Positions 47,040-56,526 of a DNA stretch of 64,000 nt are shown one piece after another. The notes below the pieces were generated by a model. It worked only from the letters and a program-made list of their open reading frames with translations. It searched no databases and was not told the origin of the DNA. Made by a program: the position numbers and the translations under genes. Position 1 is the first letter of the stretch; the number at the start of each line of letters is the position of its first letter. The DNA is from Desulfobacula sp. (lineage in GTDB: Bacteria; Desulfobacterota; Desulfobacteria; Desulfobacterales; Desulfobacteraceae): positions 1 through 64,000 of the forward strand of contig VMSR01000043.1 in NCBI GenBank assembly GCA_013792075.1, given 5' to 3'.

Positions 47040-48977
47040 ATGAATTCAAAAAGAAATGTATACCTGGACATGAAGAGTATCCAAGAGGCGAAAACATGCC
47101 TGTTTGAGCATTTTAACACCTATGCCGTCGCCAGTGAAACCATTGATGTGGTGACCGCAAAGGACCGGGTGCTGGCAAAGCCGCCAACGGCGGTCATTTC
47201 GTCTCCCAATTTCCATGCAGCCGCCATGGACGGCATTGCCGTGGATGCCCAGATCACCTTTGGCGCAAGCCAGGAGGCACCCAAAACACTTGTTCCGGAA
47301 AAGAACGCCTTTTGGGTAAATACCGGCAATCCTATGCCCGAAGGCACTAATGCCGTGATTATGATCGAGCACTTAAATATTTTGGACCAGAAGCGTGTTG
47401 AAATTGAAGCCCCTGTTTTTCCCTGGCAGCATGTCCGAAAAATGGGAGAGGACATTGTGGCCACCAAGCTCTTGTTTCCCAGGGGGCATCGGGTGAATTC
47501 CTATACCCTGGGTGCCCTTCTTTCCGGTGGTATTTTTCGGGTATCGGTGTACAAGCAGCCCCGGGTAATGATCATTCCCACGGGGTCTGAACTCAAGCAA
47601 TGGCAGGACATCCGGCCGGACCGGATGAAACCCGGTGATGTGGTTGAGTCCAACTCCATTGTTCTGGGCGGACTTTGCCGGGATCACGGCGCCCTTTTTG
47701 ACATTCACCCCATGCTCATGGATGATCTGTCTTCCATCAAAGCTGCGGTGACGGATGCAACCACTTCCGGTCATTACGATATGGTCTGTATCATCGGCGG
47801 TTCCTCTGCCGGATCCAAAGATTTCGCAAAGCCGGTCATCTCCTCCCTGGGCAAGGTGTATGTCCACGGCGTCACCATGATGCCGGGAAAACCGGTTTTG
47901 TTCGGCAACGTGAATCAGGTGCCGGTATTCGGGATTCCCGGCTATCCTGTGGCTGCCATTGTCGCCTTTGAACAATTTGCCGGACCGTTGCTGCAGCACA
48001 TGCAGCATTTGCCGGAAAATGTCCCTCAGACAGTCCTGGTAACCCCTGCCCGGAAGATCGCCTCCAAACTGGGCCAGGAAGAATTTTTAAGGGTCAAGGT
48101 CGGCTCTGTGGACGGACAGCTGATCGCTTCCCAGCTTCCCCGGGGGTCGGGAAGCATCACCACCCTGACCGAAGCAGATGCGGTCATCCGGATACCCCGG
48201 CACATTGAAGGTATTTCCGAAAAAGAACAGGTTCCGGCCCATTTGCTGCGGCCCCTGTCTGCCATAGAAAATACCCTGGTCATCATCGGTTCCCATGACA
48301 ATACCCTGGACCTTCTGGGGGATCAGATCCGGCAGAAAAATTTTGATGTGGGGATTTCCTCCAGCCATGTGGGCTCCATGGGGGGATTGATGGCCATTAA
48401 AAAAGGGGGGTGCCACATGGCGGGTGCCCATTTGCTGGACCCCCTTGACGGCAGTTACAATATTTCATATGTCAAAAAATACCTGCCGGACCATCGGGTG
48501 CGGATTGTCAACCTGGTCATGCGGGAACAGGGGCTGATGGTGCCCAGGGGAAACCCAAACAATATCCAGTCCATTGGAGACCTGAGATCCGGAAACTTTG
48601 TCTTTATAAATCGCCAGCCTGGATCCGGCACCCGGATTTTATTTGATTACAAACTCAAACAGCTGGGAATAAGCCCCAACGATATTTTGGGATACGAGAC
48701 CGATGAGTACACCCATATGTCTGTTGCCGTGGCCGTACTTTCAGGCAGGGCCCATGCGGGTTTGGGGATAAAGGCGGCATCCAACGCCCTTGGTCTTGAT
48801 TTTATCCCCATCATCACCGAGTCCTACGACCTGATTATTCCGGAACGGTTTTTTGAAACCCAAAAGGTCACGGTCCTTCTGGAGACCATTGGCACGGATG
48901 ATTTTAAAGACAGGGTCATGGCCCTTGGGGGATATGGCGTGGAAAAAACAGGTCAGATTCTTTACCAATCAAATTAG
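47040..48977 (+). CDS. MoeA fused to a C-terminal PBP-like domain
   Basis: About 645 residues from the ATG at 47040; an in-frame ATG at 46998 is an alternative. Residues about 1-400 form a second MoeA (SPNFHAAAMDGIAVDA, TGNPMPEGTNAVIMIEH, MIIPTGSEL, IIGGSSAGSKDF, MMPGKPVLFG, GIPGYPVAAI). From about residue 410 a periplasmic-binding-protein-like domain follows (VIIGSHDNTLDLL, GSMGGLMAIKKG, INRQPGSGTRILFD, AGLGIKAASNALG), related to ModE/LysR-type molybdate-responsive domains. The fusion is known in anaerobes and archaea. The C-terminal domain may sense or deliver molybdate or tungstate. It ends with TAG and is followed by a strong terminator. Confidence 0.9.
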   Translation: MNSKRNVYLDMKSIQEAKTCLFEHFNTYAVASETIDVVTAKDRVLAKPPTAVISSPNFHAAAMDGIAVDAQITFGASQEAPKTLVPEKNAFWVNTGNPMPEGTNAVIMIEHLNILDQKRVEIEAPVFPWQHVRKMGEDIVATKLLFPRGHRVNSYTLGALLSGGIFRVSVYKQPRVMIIPTGSELKQWQDIRPDRMKPGDVVESNSIVLGGLCRDHGALFDIHPMLMDDLSSIKAAVTDATTSGHYDMVCIIGGSSAGSKDFAKPVISSLGKVYVHGVTMMPGKPVLFGNVNQVPVFGIPGYPVAAIVAFEQFAGPLLQHMQHLPENVPQTVLVTPARKIASKLGQEEFLRVKVGSVDGQLIASQLPRGSGSITTLTEADAVIRIPRHIEGISEKEQVPAHLLRPLSAIENTLVIIGSHDNTLDLLGDQIRQKNFDVGISSSHVGSMGGLMAIKKGGCHMAGAHLLDPLDGSYNISYVKKYLPDHRVRIVNLVMREQGLMVPRGNPNNIQSIGDLRSGNFVFINRQPGSGTRILFDYKLKQLGISPNDILGYETDEYTHMSVAVAVLSGRAHAGLGIKAASNALGLDFIPIITESYDLIIPERFFETQKVTVLLETIGTDDFKDRVMALGGYGVEKTGQILYQSN

Positions 48978-48996
48978 ACTGGGGCTATTAAACGGA

Positions 48997-49031
48997 AAAG
49001 GGCATCAAAGAAAACGTCTTTGATGCCCTTT
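48997..49031 (+). terminator. Strong intrinsic terminator of the dapL-moeA-moeA/PBP operon
   Basis: A perfect 15-base stem, AAAGGGCATCAAAGA (48997-49011) with TCTTTGATGCCCTTT (49017-49031), has a 5-base loop and is followed by TTTGGTTTTTT. It lies 20 bases after the MoeA/PBP stop, a textbook Rho-independent terminator. Confidence 0.92.
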
Positions 49032-49052
49032 TTTGGTTTTTTATCTGTTTGT

Positions 49053-49084
49053 GTTAAGGGAAAGGGTTCGCCCTTTCCCTTAAC
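49053..49084 (-). terminator. UUCG-capped hairpin between convergent genes
   Basis: A perfect 14-base stem, GTTAAGGGAAAGGG (49053-49066) with CCCTTTCCCTTAAC (49071-49084), carries a TTCG tetraloop. It sits 15 bases after the end of the minus-strand OmpA/VWA gene and is its likely terminator or 3' stabiliser, though no long T-run follows on the minus strand. UUCG caps are exceptionally stable in RNA. Confidence 0.7.
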
Positions 49085-49098
49085 AATTTTATAGCGAT

Positions 49099-50250
49099 TT
49101 AGTAGGGATTAAGCTCAACCCGTCTGTTCAAGGACCGTCCGAAGGTTGTACCATTCAGGGCAACTGGTTTTTTGAACCCAAAACCAATTGTGGCCAGTCT
49201 GTTTCTCAAAATTCCTTTGTCCACCAGATAGTTGGCAACCGCAGTGGCCCTTCTCATGGAAAGATCCATGTTATAGGCTTCGGTTCCCACATTGTCGGTG
49301 TGGCCCTGGAGTTCAACACTCATGGCCGGGTTTTTTTCCAGGATGACAAGGACTTCATCAAGGGCGGGGAAGCCTTCTGGTTTGATTACAGCTTTGTCAA
49401 AATCAAACAACACATGGCTCAGGGTCCAGCAGCCGACTGCATTGACTTTGGCGCCTGCAGGTGTTCCCGGGCACTGGTCTTCATCATCGTAAACACCATC
49501 ACCATCACTGTCTTTTCTTTCCGCTTTGGTCATTTCCTTTTTGGAGAGAAAAACTTTTTCAACAAAGGCAGCCATGCCGGCACCGGTCATCAGATCGTCG
49601 GCAGTTGAATAAAATCCGCATTCACCGATTTTTGCGATTTCCTGGAGAAGGGCATTGCCTTCGGCAGCATCACCCACCTGGATGGGATAAAAGCAGATGG
49701 AAGAACCGTATTTGTTTTTCAGGGCCTGGGCCTGGTCAATGGTTTTTTGCATATCTAGACCGTCACTGATGATGATTACGGCATTGTGGACACCTGAAAG
49801 ATTCTGAAAGTCCATTTGGGCTGCATCCATAGCGGCTCCCAGGGGGCTAAATCCGCCGGCAGCTGTGATGAGCGCAAGTTTATCGTTCATGTCGGTGGTT
49901 GCGTAGGTTGTCATGCCGTAGAACAATTCGGTCAGGTTTTTGGAAACTTCAGGTGCATGGCCGAAACTTCTAAGTCCGGCTGTCTGGCCCATTTCCGGGA
50001 TCGTCAGATTCAACCGCTCTGCGATGGCTTTGGCAGTGGTGAATTTGGCATTCGCTTTATAAGGATGTCTCATGGAGCTGGAGGCATCCAGTATAACAAG
50101 GAAATTGTCTACCTTGGAATCGTACATGTTTGTGTCAAATTGGGTTGCCGAAAAGGAAGGAAGTTCCATTGGGGCTTTTGTCGCACACCCGAACAAAAAA
50201 AGAACTGCAATTACAGAAAATACACTTTGTACTAATAATTTTTTAGTCAT
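49099..50250 (-). CDS. VWA- and OmpA-domain outer-membrane lipoprotein
   Basis: A 383-residue lipoprotein; the signal peptide ends with a lipobox (LFLFGC, Cys near residue 22). A von Willebrand A domain follows (about 48-220), with an intact MIDAS start ILDASSSM. Next is a short thrombospondin-3-like Ca-binding piece (DSDGDGVYDDEDQCPGTP). The C-terminal OmpA domain (about 270-383; FDFDKAVIKPEG, VELQGHTDNVGTEAYN, RLATIGFG) binds peptidoglycan. It probably anchors the outer membrane and displays or receives a ligand through the VWA part. The hybrid kinase gene lies upstream on the same strand, about 200 bases away. Confidence 0.9.
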   Translation of the reverse strand: MTKKLLVQSVFSVIAVLFLFGCATKAPMELPSFSATQFDTNMYDSKVDNFLVILDASSSMRHPYKANAKFTTAKAIAERLNLTIPEMGQTAGLRSFGHAPEVSKNLTELFYGMTTYATTDMNDKLALITAAGGFSPLGAAMDAAQMDFQNLSGVHNAVIIISDGLDMQKTIDQAQALKNKYGSSICFYPIQVGDAAEGNALLQEIAKIGECGFYSTADDLMTGAGMAAFVEKVFLSKKEMTKAERKDSDGDGVYDDEDQCPGTPAGAKVNAVGCWTLSHVLFDFDKAVIKPEGFPALDEVLVILEKNPAMSVELQGHTDNVGTEAYNMDLSMRRATAVANYLVDKGILRNRLATIGFGFKKPVALNGTTFGRSLNRRVELNPY

Positions 50251-50457
50251 TTTGTCTCCTTTTATTTAAACGTATTGCTGCTATGATTATGATTGTATAT
50301 GAAAATACAAAACTACTTTGAAACCTCGGGTTAATTGAAATTGAATTATGATTTAATTGAATATTTTTTTAAGGTATATTAATACAAGAAAATGAGAAGA
50401 AAATCAACATTTTTTTTAAAAAAATTTAAGTTCTTTTTTTGGGGTTTGATCCGGGAT

Positions 50458-52173
50458 CTATTTTGTCCCTTCCAATTCTTTTTTCAAAGCAATGGCAAAT
50501 TTTTGAAGCGTATAGGGCTTTTTAATATACTGGCCCGCACCCAGTTTCAATGCCTCTTTTACCCGCGGGGTTTCAGAAAAACCACTGGCAATGATTGCTT
50601 TTTGTTTGGGGTTGATTTCAAGTATTCTTTTGTAGGTCTCAAGGCCGTCCATTCCCGGTTCCATTTTCATGTCCAGAACGAGCAGGTCCACTGGATGTTC
50701 TTTTAAAAAGAGTATTGCCTTTTCCCCGCTCTCCACTGCAAAGGGGGTGTAGCCTAATATTTTGATGCATCCCTGGGCGATTTTTCTCTGCTCGTTGACG
50801 TCGTCAATCACCAGAATCGTTTCATTGTTCCCCTTAAAGGCCGCTATCAGGAAATCATTGGGAATGGTTTGCATCTTCTCCCGGGTTGCCGGAAAGTAAA
50901 GTTCAAAAACCGTGCCCTCTTCTTTTTTACTGGAGACATCAATATGCCCATGGTGATCCTTGACCGCATTCCAGACAACGGAAAGCCCAAGTCCCGTACC
51001 GCTGCGTCCCATCTGTTTTTTTGTGTAAAAGGGTTCAAAGATTCGGTCGATGTCGGCTTTTTTTATGCCGTCTCCGTCGTCACTTACCCGTAATATCACA
51101 TACTCGCCTTCGCAAATTTTATCATGCCCGGGAACACCTTTTTCCACGTATCGGTTGACGGTTTCAACACTTACCCGCCCTTGCGTCAGGACAGCTTCGG
51201 CTGCATTTATGACAAGGTTCATCACCATTTTGGAAAGATGGGATTCAGACCCTTTGATATTCAGCAGATCCGGTTCAGAGGTGATTTTAAAACAGACCCC
51301 TGGAAAGTTCTTTTCAAGGCGGTGGTGGGCAGAACTGTTAAAATAGTCATGGACCACCTGGTTCAGGTTCAGCACGCTTGTCTGGTGAACTCCCTGCCGG
51401 GTGAGTGTCAAAAGGTCCTGAACAATCTCGGCAGCCTTGAGCCCGGTATCATGGATGAAAGAGATGGGTTCAACAAGGGGGCTGTGCTTGTCAAGCTGCA
51501 TCAACAAAAGTTCAGGATAGGAGACAAGGCCGGAGAGAATGTTGTTCAGGTCATGGGCAACCTCGCCGGCGATAACGCCGAGTAATTCCATTTTTTCAGC
51601 CTGCTTGAGTTTTTCCTCCATTTCCGTGATCCCGGAAGTATCCTTTAGTAATTTTTCATGGGCAAGCCGTTCTTCTTCAAGGCCGAGGGCTGCTGAAAGG
51701 GTTTGGATGCAGCCAATATCTTCAGGCGTGAAAGAACGGGCATGGGTATCGGTAACCCAGAGGGTGCCTATACTCTTTTCTTTGTGATAAACCGGGGTAC
51801 CCATGCATGCTTTTAATCCGTATTTTTTGGCAAAAGGGTCGGACCCAAGTGTTTCCCGGGAGAAGATACAGGCAGATGCATACTTTTTTTCGTGGCCGGA
51901 GAACACCCGCTCTTTGAAAAGCGGGGCTCCCTGAAAAAAATTATTTTCAAGATCCCAGGGAAGATTGGACCCTGCCCGGATCACAGGCGGTTCCTGCTGA
52001 GCGTCCCAGCCAATATAAAGGGAGAAAAAACCTTCCATGATGGAGAGGGTCTGGTCTAGGATAAGATCAATGTTTTTTTGGGGGTCTGTTCCAAGCAAAT
52101 GGAAGATACGGGCAATCCTTGCTGGGCGTTTATCTTTATCGGACCGATTGTATTCTTTTTCCTGAATTCCCAT
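50458..52173 (-). CDS. Hybrid histidine kinase with GAF and receiver domains
   Basis: A 571-residue soluble kinase. A GAF-like sensor comes first (about residues 25-170; FSRETLGSDPFAKKYGLKACMGTPVYHKEKSIGTLWVTD). Then a HisKA domain with AGEVAHDLNNILSGLVSYPEL (His near 210), a HATPase domain (NLVINAAEAVL; GTGLGLSVVWNAVKDHHG) and a C-terminal receiver (about 450-565; ILVIDDVNEQR, LLVLDMKMEPGMDG with the phosphoryl Asp, SGFSE, KKPY). There are no membrane helices. The signal is unknown. It ends with TAG. Confidence 0.92.
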   Translation of the reverse strand: MGIQEKEYNRSDKDKRPARIARIFHLLGTDPQKNIDLILDQTLSIMEGFFSLYIGWDAQQEPPVIRAGSNLPWDLENNFFQGAPLFKERVFSGHEKKYASACIFSRETLGSDPFAKKYGLKACMGTPVYHKEKSIGTLWVTDTHARSFTPEDIGCIQTLSAALGLEEERLAHEKLLKDTSGITEMEEKLKQAEKMELLGVIAGEVAHDLNNILSGLVSYPELLLMQLDKHSPLVEPISFIHDTGLKAAEIVQDLLTLTRQGVHQTSVLNLNQVVHDYFNSSAHHRLEKNFPGVCFKITSEPDLLNIKGSESHLSKMVMNLVINAAEAVLTQGRVSVETVNRYVEKGVPGHDKICEGEYVILRVSDDGDGIKKADIDRIFEPFYTKKQMGRSGTGLGLSVVWNAVKDHHGHIDVSSKKEEGTVFELYFPATREKMQTIPNDFLIAAFKGNNETILVIDDVNEQRKIAQGCIKILGYTPFAVESGEKAILFLKEHPVDLLVLDMKMEPGMDGLETYKRILEINPKQKAIIASGFSETPRVKEALKLGAGQYIKKPYTLQKFAIALKKELEGTK

Positions 52174-52352
52174 TTTCTAAAAGTGTCCCCCAAAAAGAAT
52201 ATGGTTATTTCTATTGTGAAACCCTTTTAAGTTCAAGTCTTTTTTTAAAATCTTGCAATTTAAGGACACAAATTATATACGATTGCTTGACTGGATCGGG
52301 TTTAATAGTTGGTTTTATGCGGACCTTAAAACAATAAAGAACATGACGGAAT

Positions 52353-53180
52353 ATGGAAATATATCAGGGAATCATACTGGGGATTCTTCAGGGATTGACC
52401 GAGTTCCTGCCGGTAAGCAGTTCCGGGCATCTGGTGCTGGGGCAGCTTTATTTTAAGATTACCGAATTTACATTGGTATTTGATGTCAGCGTTCACATGG
52501 GAACCCTGGCAGCCGTGGTGGTGGTGTATTGGACCGACATTCGGCAGATGCTTGAAGCCATTTTTAAACTTTTGGCAAGCATTGCAGGGTCTAAGCCGTT
52601 TGTCCCCCTGTTCAAGACAGATGCAAACCTGAAGCTGGCCGCATTTATCATCGCAGGTTCGGTCCCAACGGCAGTGATCGGTCTTTTCATCAAACAATTT
52701 GAGCAGGTTTTGTTTTCCTCGGCTACCCTGGTGGGCTGCATGCTGATCCTCACCGGTACGATTTTGTGGATTTCAAGGCGGTATTATCACAATGAAAACG
52801 CCATGGCAAAATTTAACATGAAACAAGCGGTTTTTATCGGTGTTGTCCAGGGACTGGCCGTTATTCCCGGTATCTCCCGGTCCGGCAGTACCATTGCCGC
52901 CGGCATGTTTGCCGGGCTGGACCGGCAGACGGCAGCCAAATTCTCCTTTCTTTTGTCTGTACCCGCCATTATAGGCGCCGAGATTCTGGGTGTGAAAGAT
53001 GCCTTGGAAAACGGATTTGTGATGAATTTGGCTACAATTTACGGAACCATCGCGTCTTTTGTCGTCGGCCTGGTTGCCTTGAAATTATTATTAAAATTGG
53101 TCCATAGGGGCAAATTTCATTTGTTTGCCCCCTATTGCTGGCTGGCGGGTACGTTGGTACTCTTATCAAAAATAATCTAA
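52353..53180 (+). CDS. uppP: Undecaprenyl-diphosphate phosphatase (UppP/BacA)
   Basis: A 275-residue membrane protein with about eight hydrophobic helices. It carries the two family signatures: GILQGLTEFLPVSSSGHLVL (N-terminal, Glu-rich motif) and VIPGISRSGSTIAAGM (the Ser/Arg motif). It dephosphorylates undecaprenyl pyrophosphate to recycle the lipid carrier for peptidoglycan and O-antigen synthesis, and its over-expression gives bacitracin resistance. It starts 180 bases downstream of the divergent hybrid kinase gene and lies 10 bases ahead of the phosphohexomutase gene. Confidence 0.95.
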   Translation: MEIYQGIILGILQGLTEFLPVSSSGHLVLGQLYFKITEFTLVFDVSVHMGTLAAVVVVYWTDIRQMLEAIFKLLASIAGSKPFVPLFKTDANLKLAAFIIAGSVPTAVIGLFIKQFEQVLFSSATLVGCMLILTGTILWISRRYYHNENAMAKFNMKQAVFIGVVQGLAVIPGISRSGSTIAAGMFAGLDRQTAAKFSFLLSVPAIIGAEILGVKDALENGFVMNLATIYGTIASFVVGLVALKLLLKLVHRGKFHLFAPYCWLAGTLVLLSKII

Positions 53181-53190
53181 AGGAGGCTCT

Positions 53191-54558
53191 ATGAATCCAG
53201 GGATCTTCAGGGAATATGACATCCGGGGAGTTGCAGGCAAGGATATCTGCGAACCGGATGTGGTTGATATCGGGAAAGCCTATGGCACCCTCTTAACCGA
53301 ACAGGGCAGAAAAAAAATATCCGTGGGAAGGGATTGCAGGAAAACCTCGGACCGGTTTTCCGAGCTGTTCATCCAGGGCATTGTTTCCACGGGGTGTGAT
53401 GTGGTGGATATCGGTACCTGCCCTACGCCGGTGCTTTATTTTTCCATCCACCACCTGGAACTGGACGGCGGTGCCATGGTGACAGCCAGCCACAATCCAC
53501 CCGAATACAACGGGTTCAAGCTCATGAGCGGGATGGACTCCATCCATAGCCAGGGGCTTCAGGACATCCGCATGGCCGTTGAAAAAAAGGCTTTTGCAAC
53601 GGGAACGGGCCGGGTGACAAAAAAAGATGTGATTTCGCCCTATATGGCTTATCTGACTGAAAATATCCGTCTTTCCCAGAAAATCAGGATTGGTATTGAT
53701 GCCGGCAATGGTACCGGTGGCATCACAGCATTGCCGGTATTAAAAGCCCTGGGGTGCGAGGTCCATGACATTTTCTGCGATCTTGACGGTTCATTTCCCA
53801 ATCATGAGGCAGATCCCACCCAGAAGAAAAATCTGGTTGACCTCATCGCTCTTGTGCAAAAGCAAGGCCTGGATTTGGGCGTCGGATATGACGGGGATGC
53901 CGATCGGATCGGCGTGGTGGATAAAAACGGAAACGTGATTTACGGGGATCAGCTTATGGTGATCTATGCCAGGGAGATCCTTGCCAGAAAACCTGGTGCA
54001 ACCTTTATCTCCGAAGTAAAATGCTCCATGGTCATGTATGATGATATCCGGAAACACGGCGGAAATGCCATTATGTGGCGGACCGGTCATTCATTGATCA
54101 AGCAGAAAATGAAAGAAGAAAAAGCCGAACTTGCCGGGGAAATGAGCGGTCACATGTTTTTCAAGGACCGGTATTTCGGGTTTGACGATGCCCTCTACGC
54201 TACCTGCCGGCTGCTGGAAATCATGGCAGATACGGGCCGCGGCGTGGATGAACTGATAGCAGATCTCCCCAAAACCTTTACCACTCCGGAACTTCGGGTG
54301 GACTGTCCCGATGCCATTAAATTTGATGTGGTGGATAAAATTGTGGCCCATTACAAGGCAATACCAAACCAGGAGGTGATCGATATCGACGGGCTCCGGG
54401 CGGTGTATGCGGACGGGTGGGGGCTTGTAAGGGCCTCCAATACCCAGCCGGCCCTGGTCCTGCGGTTTGAATCATTAACCCGGGAACGGCTGGACGAGAT
54501 CCGACAGGAGATTGAGTCCACCTTGAAACACATAATAGATGAAATACAAAACAGGTAA
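53191..54558 (+). CDS. Phosphomannomutase/phosphoglucomutase
   Basis: A 455-residue alpha-D-phosphohexomutase. The four-domain signature motifs are all visible: MVTASHNPPEYNGFKLM (catalytic phosphoserine), GYDGDADRIGVVD (metal-binding loop), AGEMSGHMFF (sugar-binding loop) and RASNTQPALVLRFE (phosphate-binding loop). It interconverts hexose 1- and 6-phosphates for nucleotide-sugar synthesis. AAAGGAGG is the ribosome site. With uppP just upstream (10 bases) it fits surface-polysaccharide supply. The exact sugar preference cannot be read from sequence. Confidence 0.93.
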   Translation: MNPGIFREYDIRGVAGKDICEPDVVDIGKAYGTLLTEQGRKKISVGRDCRKTSDRFSELFIQGIVSTGCDVVDIGTCPTPVLYFSIHHLELDGGAMVTASHNPPEYNGFKLMSGMDSIHSQGLQDIRMAVEKKAFATGTGRVTKKDVISPYMAYLTENIRLSQKIRIGIDAGNGTGGITALPVLKALGCEVHDIFCDLDGSFPNHEADPTQKKNLVDLIALVQKQGLDLGVGYDGDADRIGVVDKNGNVIYGDQLMVIYAREILARKPGATFISEVKCSMVMYDDIRKHGGNAIMWRTGHSLIKQKMKEEKAELAGEMSGHMFFKDRYFGFDDALYATCRLLEIMADTGRGVDELIADLPKTFTTPELRVDCPDAIKFDVVDKIVAHYKAIPNQEVIDIDGLRAVYADGWGLVRASNTQPALVLRFESLTRERLDEIRQEIESTLKHIIDEIQNR

Positions 54559-54640
54559 AATTTAATTTAAGGAGATAAATTTAAGCGGCTCACCCTAAGG
54601 CCCGGTACATAGGGGTTTGTTCGGTTGATTTTTTGTATAT

Positions 54641-56503
54641 ATGCACTTATCGTTACAGCAGCAGAATGCCGTTGACCATACCGGTTCTCCGGCCCTGGTC
54701 GTTGCAGGCGCAGGCTCCGGCAAGACCCGGACCCTGACCGCCAAGTTTTCACACCTGGTGAATTTGGGGCATGACCCCAAAAGGATACTGGCCATAACCT
54801 TCACCAACAAGGCGGCCCAGGAGATGAAAGCCCGGCTCATTGAAATGACGGGGCTTGGCCCCACAAGTTTCCAATGGGTTCGCACCTATCATTCGGCCTG
54901 CCTCATGATTTTAAAAAAACATTGCGAACTCATGGGATATATGGCACCTGTTCAGGTGTTTTCGGTCTACCAGCAGGACAAGCTTGCCAAAGAGCTGTGC
55001 GTGAAAAATAATATTGAAAAAAAATATGCCAACCGGATTCTGTCGTCCATCTCCCAGGCAAAAAATTCCGGAAATACCACCCAGTATTTTGATGTGAATC
55101 CCGGTTTTTTTAATGTCCGGATGGCTGATATTTATGCCCAGTTTGAACACCGCCTCAAGGAAATGAATTCTGTGGATTTTGACAATATTCTGTTAAAAAC
55201 CCGGGATCTTCTCCGGGACCATGAACAGGTCCGCACCTGGTACAAGCAGTATTTTACTTTTTTGTTGGTGGATGAATACCAGGACACCAACAACCTCCAG
55301 GAGGATCTGACCAACTTGCTTTTGGGCGAACACAGAAATCTGTTTTGCGTGGGTGATGACTGGCAGTCGGTTTACGGGTTCCGGGGCAGCAACGTCAATC
55401 ATTTTTTGCGATTTCCCGATAAATATAAGGATTCCAAAATATTCAGGCTGGAAGAAAATTACAGGTCCGCCAATGAAATTGTCCAGGCGGCCAATGACAT
55501 GATCGATTACAACCCGGATAAGATGGAAAAGAAATGTTTTTCCAACAAAAAGGGCGGGGTGGTTGAAATCTATAATTTCATGTCCGATTCCCATGAAGCC
55601 GAATGGATTGCCAAAAGAGTTCGTGCCATGAACCGTGAGGGCCAGGGGATTGCCTTTGACCGGATGGCCGTGGTTTACCGCACCAAATTTTGTTCCCTTC
55701 CCTTTGAAAGAATCTTCAGGGCGTTTCGGGTGCCCTATCGCCTCATGGGATCCCAGGGGTTTTTTGAACGCATGGAAATTTTGGATATCAATTCCTATTT
55801 GAGTGCCGCCTATTTCCCCAATGACGATCTTTCCTTTGAGCGGGTGGTCAATACCCCCAAACGGGGAATCGGCCCTTCCATGATCAAAAAAATGGCGGTC
55901 ATGCGTGCCCAGGGGACGAGCCTTCAGGATGCGGCACGGATTATGGTCAAAGAGCGGGTTCTGACCGCAAAGATCCATGAAAATCTGTCCCTTGTTTTGG
56001 AAATTTTAGATGCTATCCACGACATGGCCCCGGCCATGGCTATGGAAACCGTCATTGACCGGACCGGATATTATGAATATCTGGAAAAAAAGGTAAAGAC
56101 CAAAACCGAATTTATTTCAAAAAAAGAGAATATTGAACAGCTCATCTACACGGCAAGGTCAAAGGACAATCTGCTGGAATACCTTGAAGAGGCGGCCCTG
56201 ATCCGGGAGGACAAAGAGGAGGATGATACCCAGGATTCAAAAGGGGTCGCCCTTTTGACCATTCATTCTGCCAAGGGCCTGGAGTTTGATATTGTCTTTA
56301 TTGTGGGATGTGAAGAACGCCTTTTTCCCCATTGGCGGTCCATTGACGATGGAGACCAGGCCCTGTATGAAGAGCGCCGTCTCATGTACGTGGCCATGAC
56401 CCGGGCGGAACGATTTTTATACCTGACCCATGCCAATTACAGAAAAGGCGAATTTGCCACCCCAAGCCGGTTTATCGGTCAGATAAAAGAATGCCTAACC
56501 TAG
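54641..56503 (+). CDS. UvrD/Rep/PcrA-family ATP-dependent DNA helicase
   Basis: A 620-residue superfamily 1A helicase. Motif I is VVAGAGSGKTRTLTAK (about residues 20-36), motif Ia is ITFTNKAAQEMK, motif II is LLVDEYQDTN, motif III is VGDDWQSVYGFRGS, motif IV is RLEENYRS, and motifs V-VI are LLTIHSAKGLEFDIVFIVG and RRLMYVAMTRAERFLYL. It is slightly shorter than UvrD or PcrA and lacks the extended C-terminal tail, so it is closest to Rep in size. No ribosome site is visible directly before the ATG at 54641; AAGGAG lies about 70 bases upstream. It ends with TAG. Confidence 0.93.
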   Translation: MHLSLQQQNAVDHTGSPALVVAGAGSGKTRTLTAKFSHLVNLGHDPKRILAITFTNKAAQEMKARLIEMTGLGPTSFQWVRTYHSACLMILKKHCELMGYMAPVQVFSVYQQDKLAKELCVKNNIEKKYANRILSSISQAKNSGNTTQYFDVNPGFFNVRMADIYAQFEHRLKEMNSVDFDNILLKTRDLLRDHEQVRTWYKQYFTFLLVDEYQDTNNLQEDLTNLLLGEHRNLFCVGDDWQSVYGFRGSNVNHFLRFPDKYKDSKIFRLEENYRSANEIVQAANDMIDYNPDKMEKKCFSNKKGGVVEIYNFMSDSHEAEWIAKRVRAMNREGQGIAFDRMAVVYRTKFCSLPFERIFRAFRVPYRLMGSQGFFERMEILDINSYLSAAYFPNDDLSFERVVNTPKRGIGPSMIKKMAVMRAQGTSLQDAARIMVKERVLTAKIHENLSLVLEILDAIHDMAPAMAMETVIDRTGYYEYLEKKVKTKTEFISKKENIEQLIYTARSKDNLLEYLEEAALIREDKEEDDTQDSKGVALLTIHSAKGLEFDIVFIVGCEERLFPHWRSIDDGDQALYEERRLMYVAMTRAERFLYLTHANYRKGEFATPSRFIGQIKECLT

Positions 56504-56526
56504 ACAAAGGATAGGGTACAGGACCC

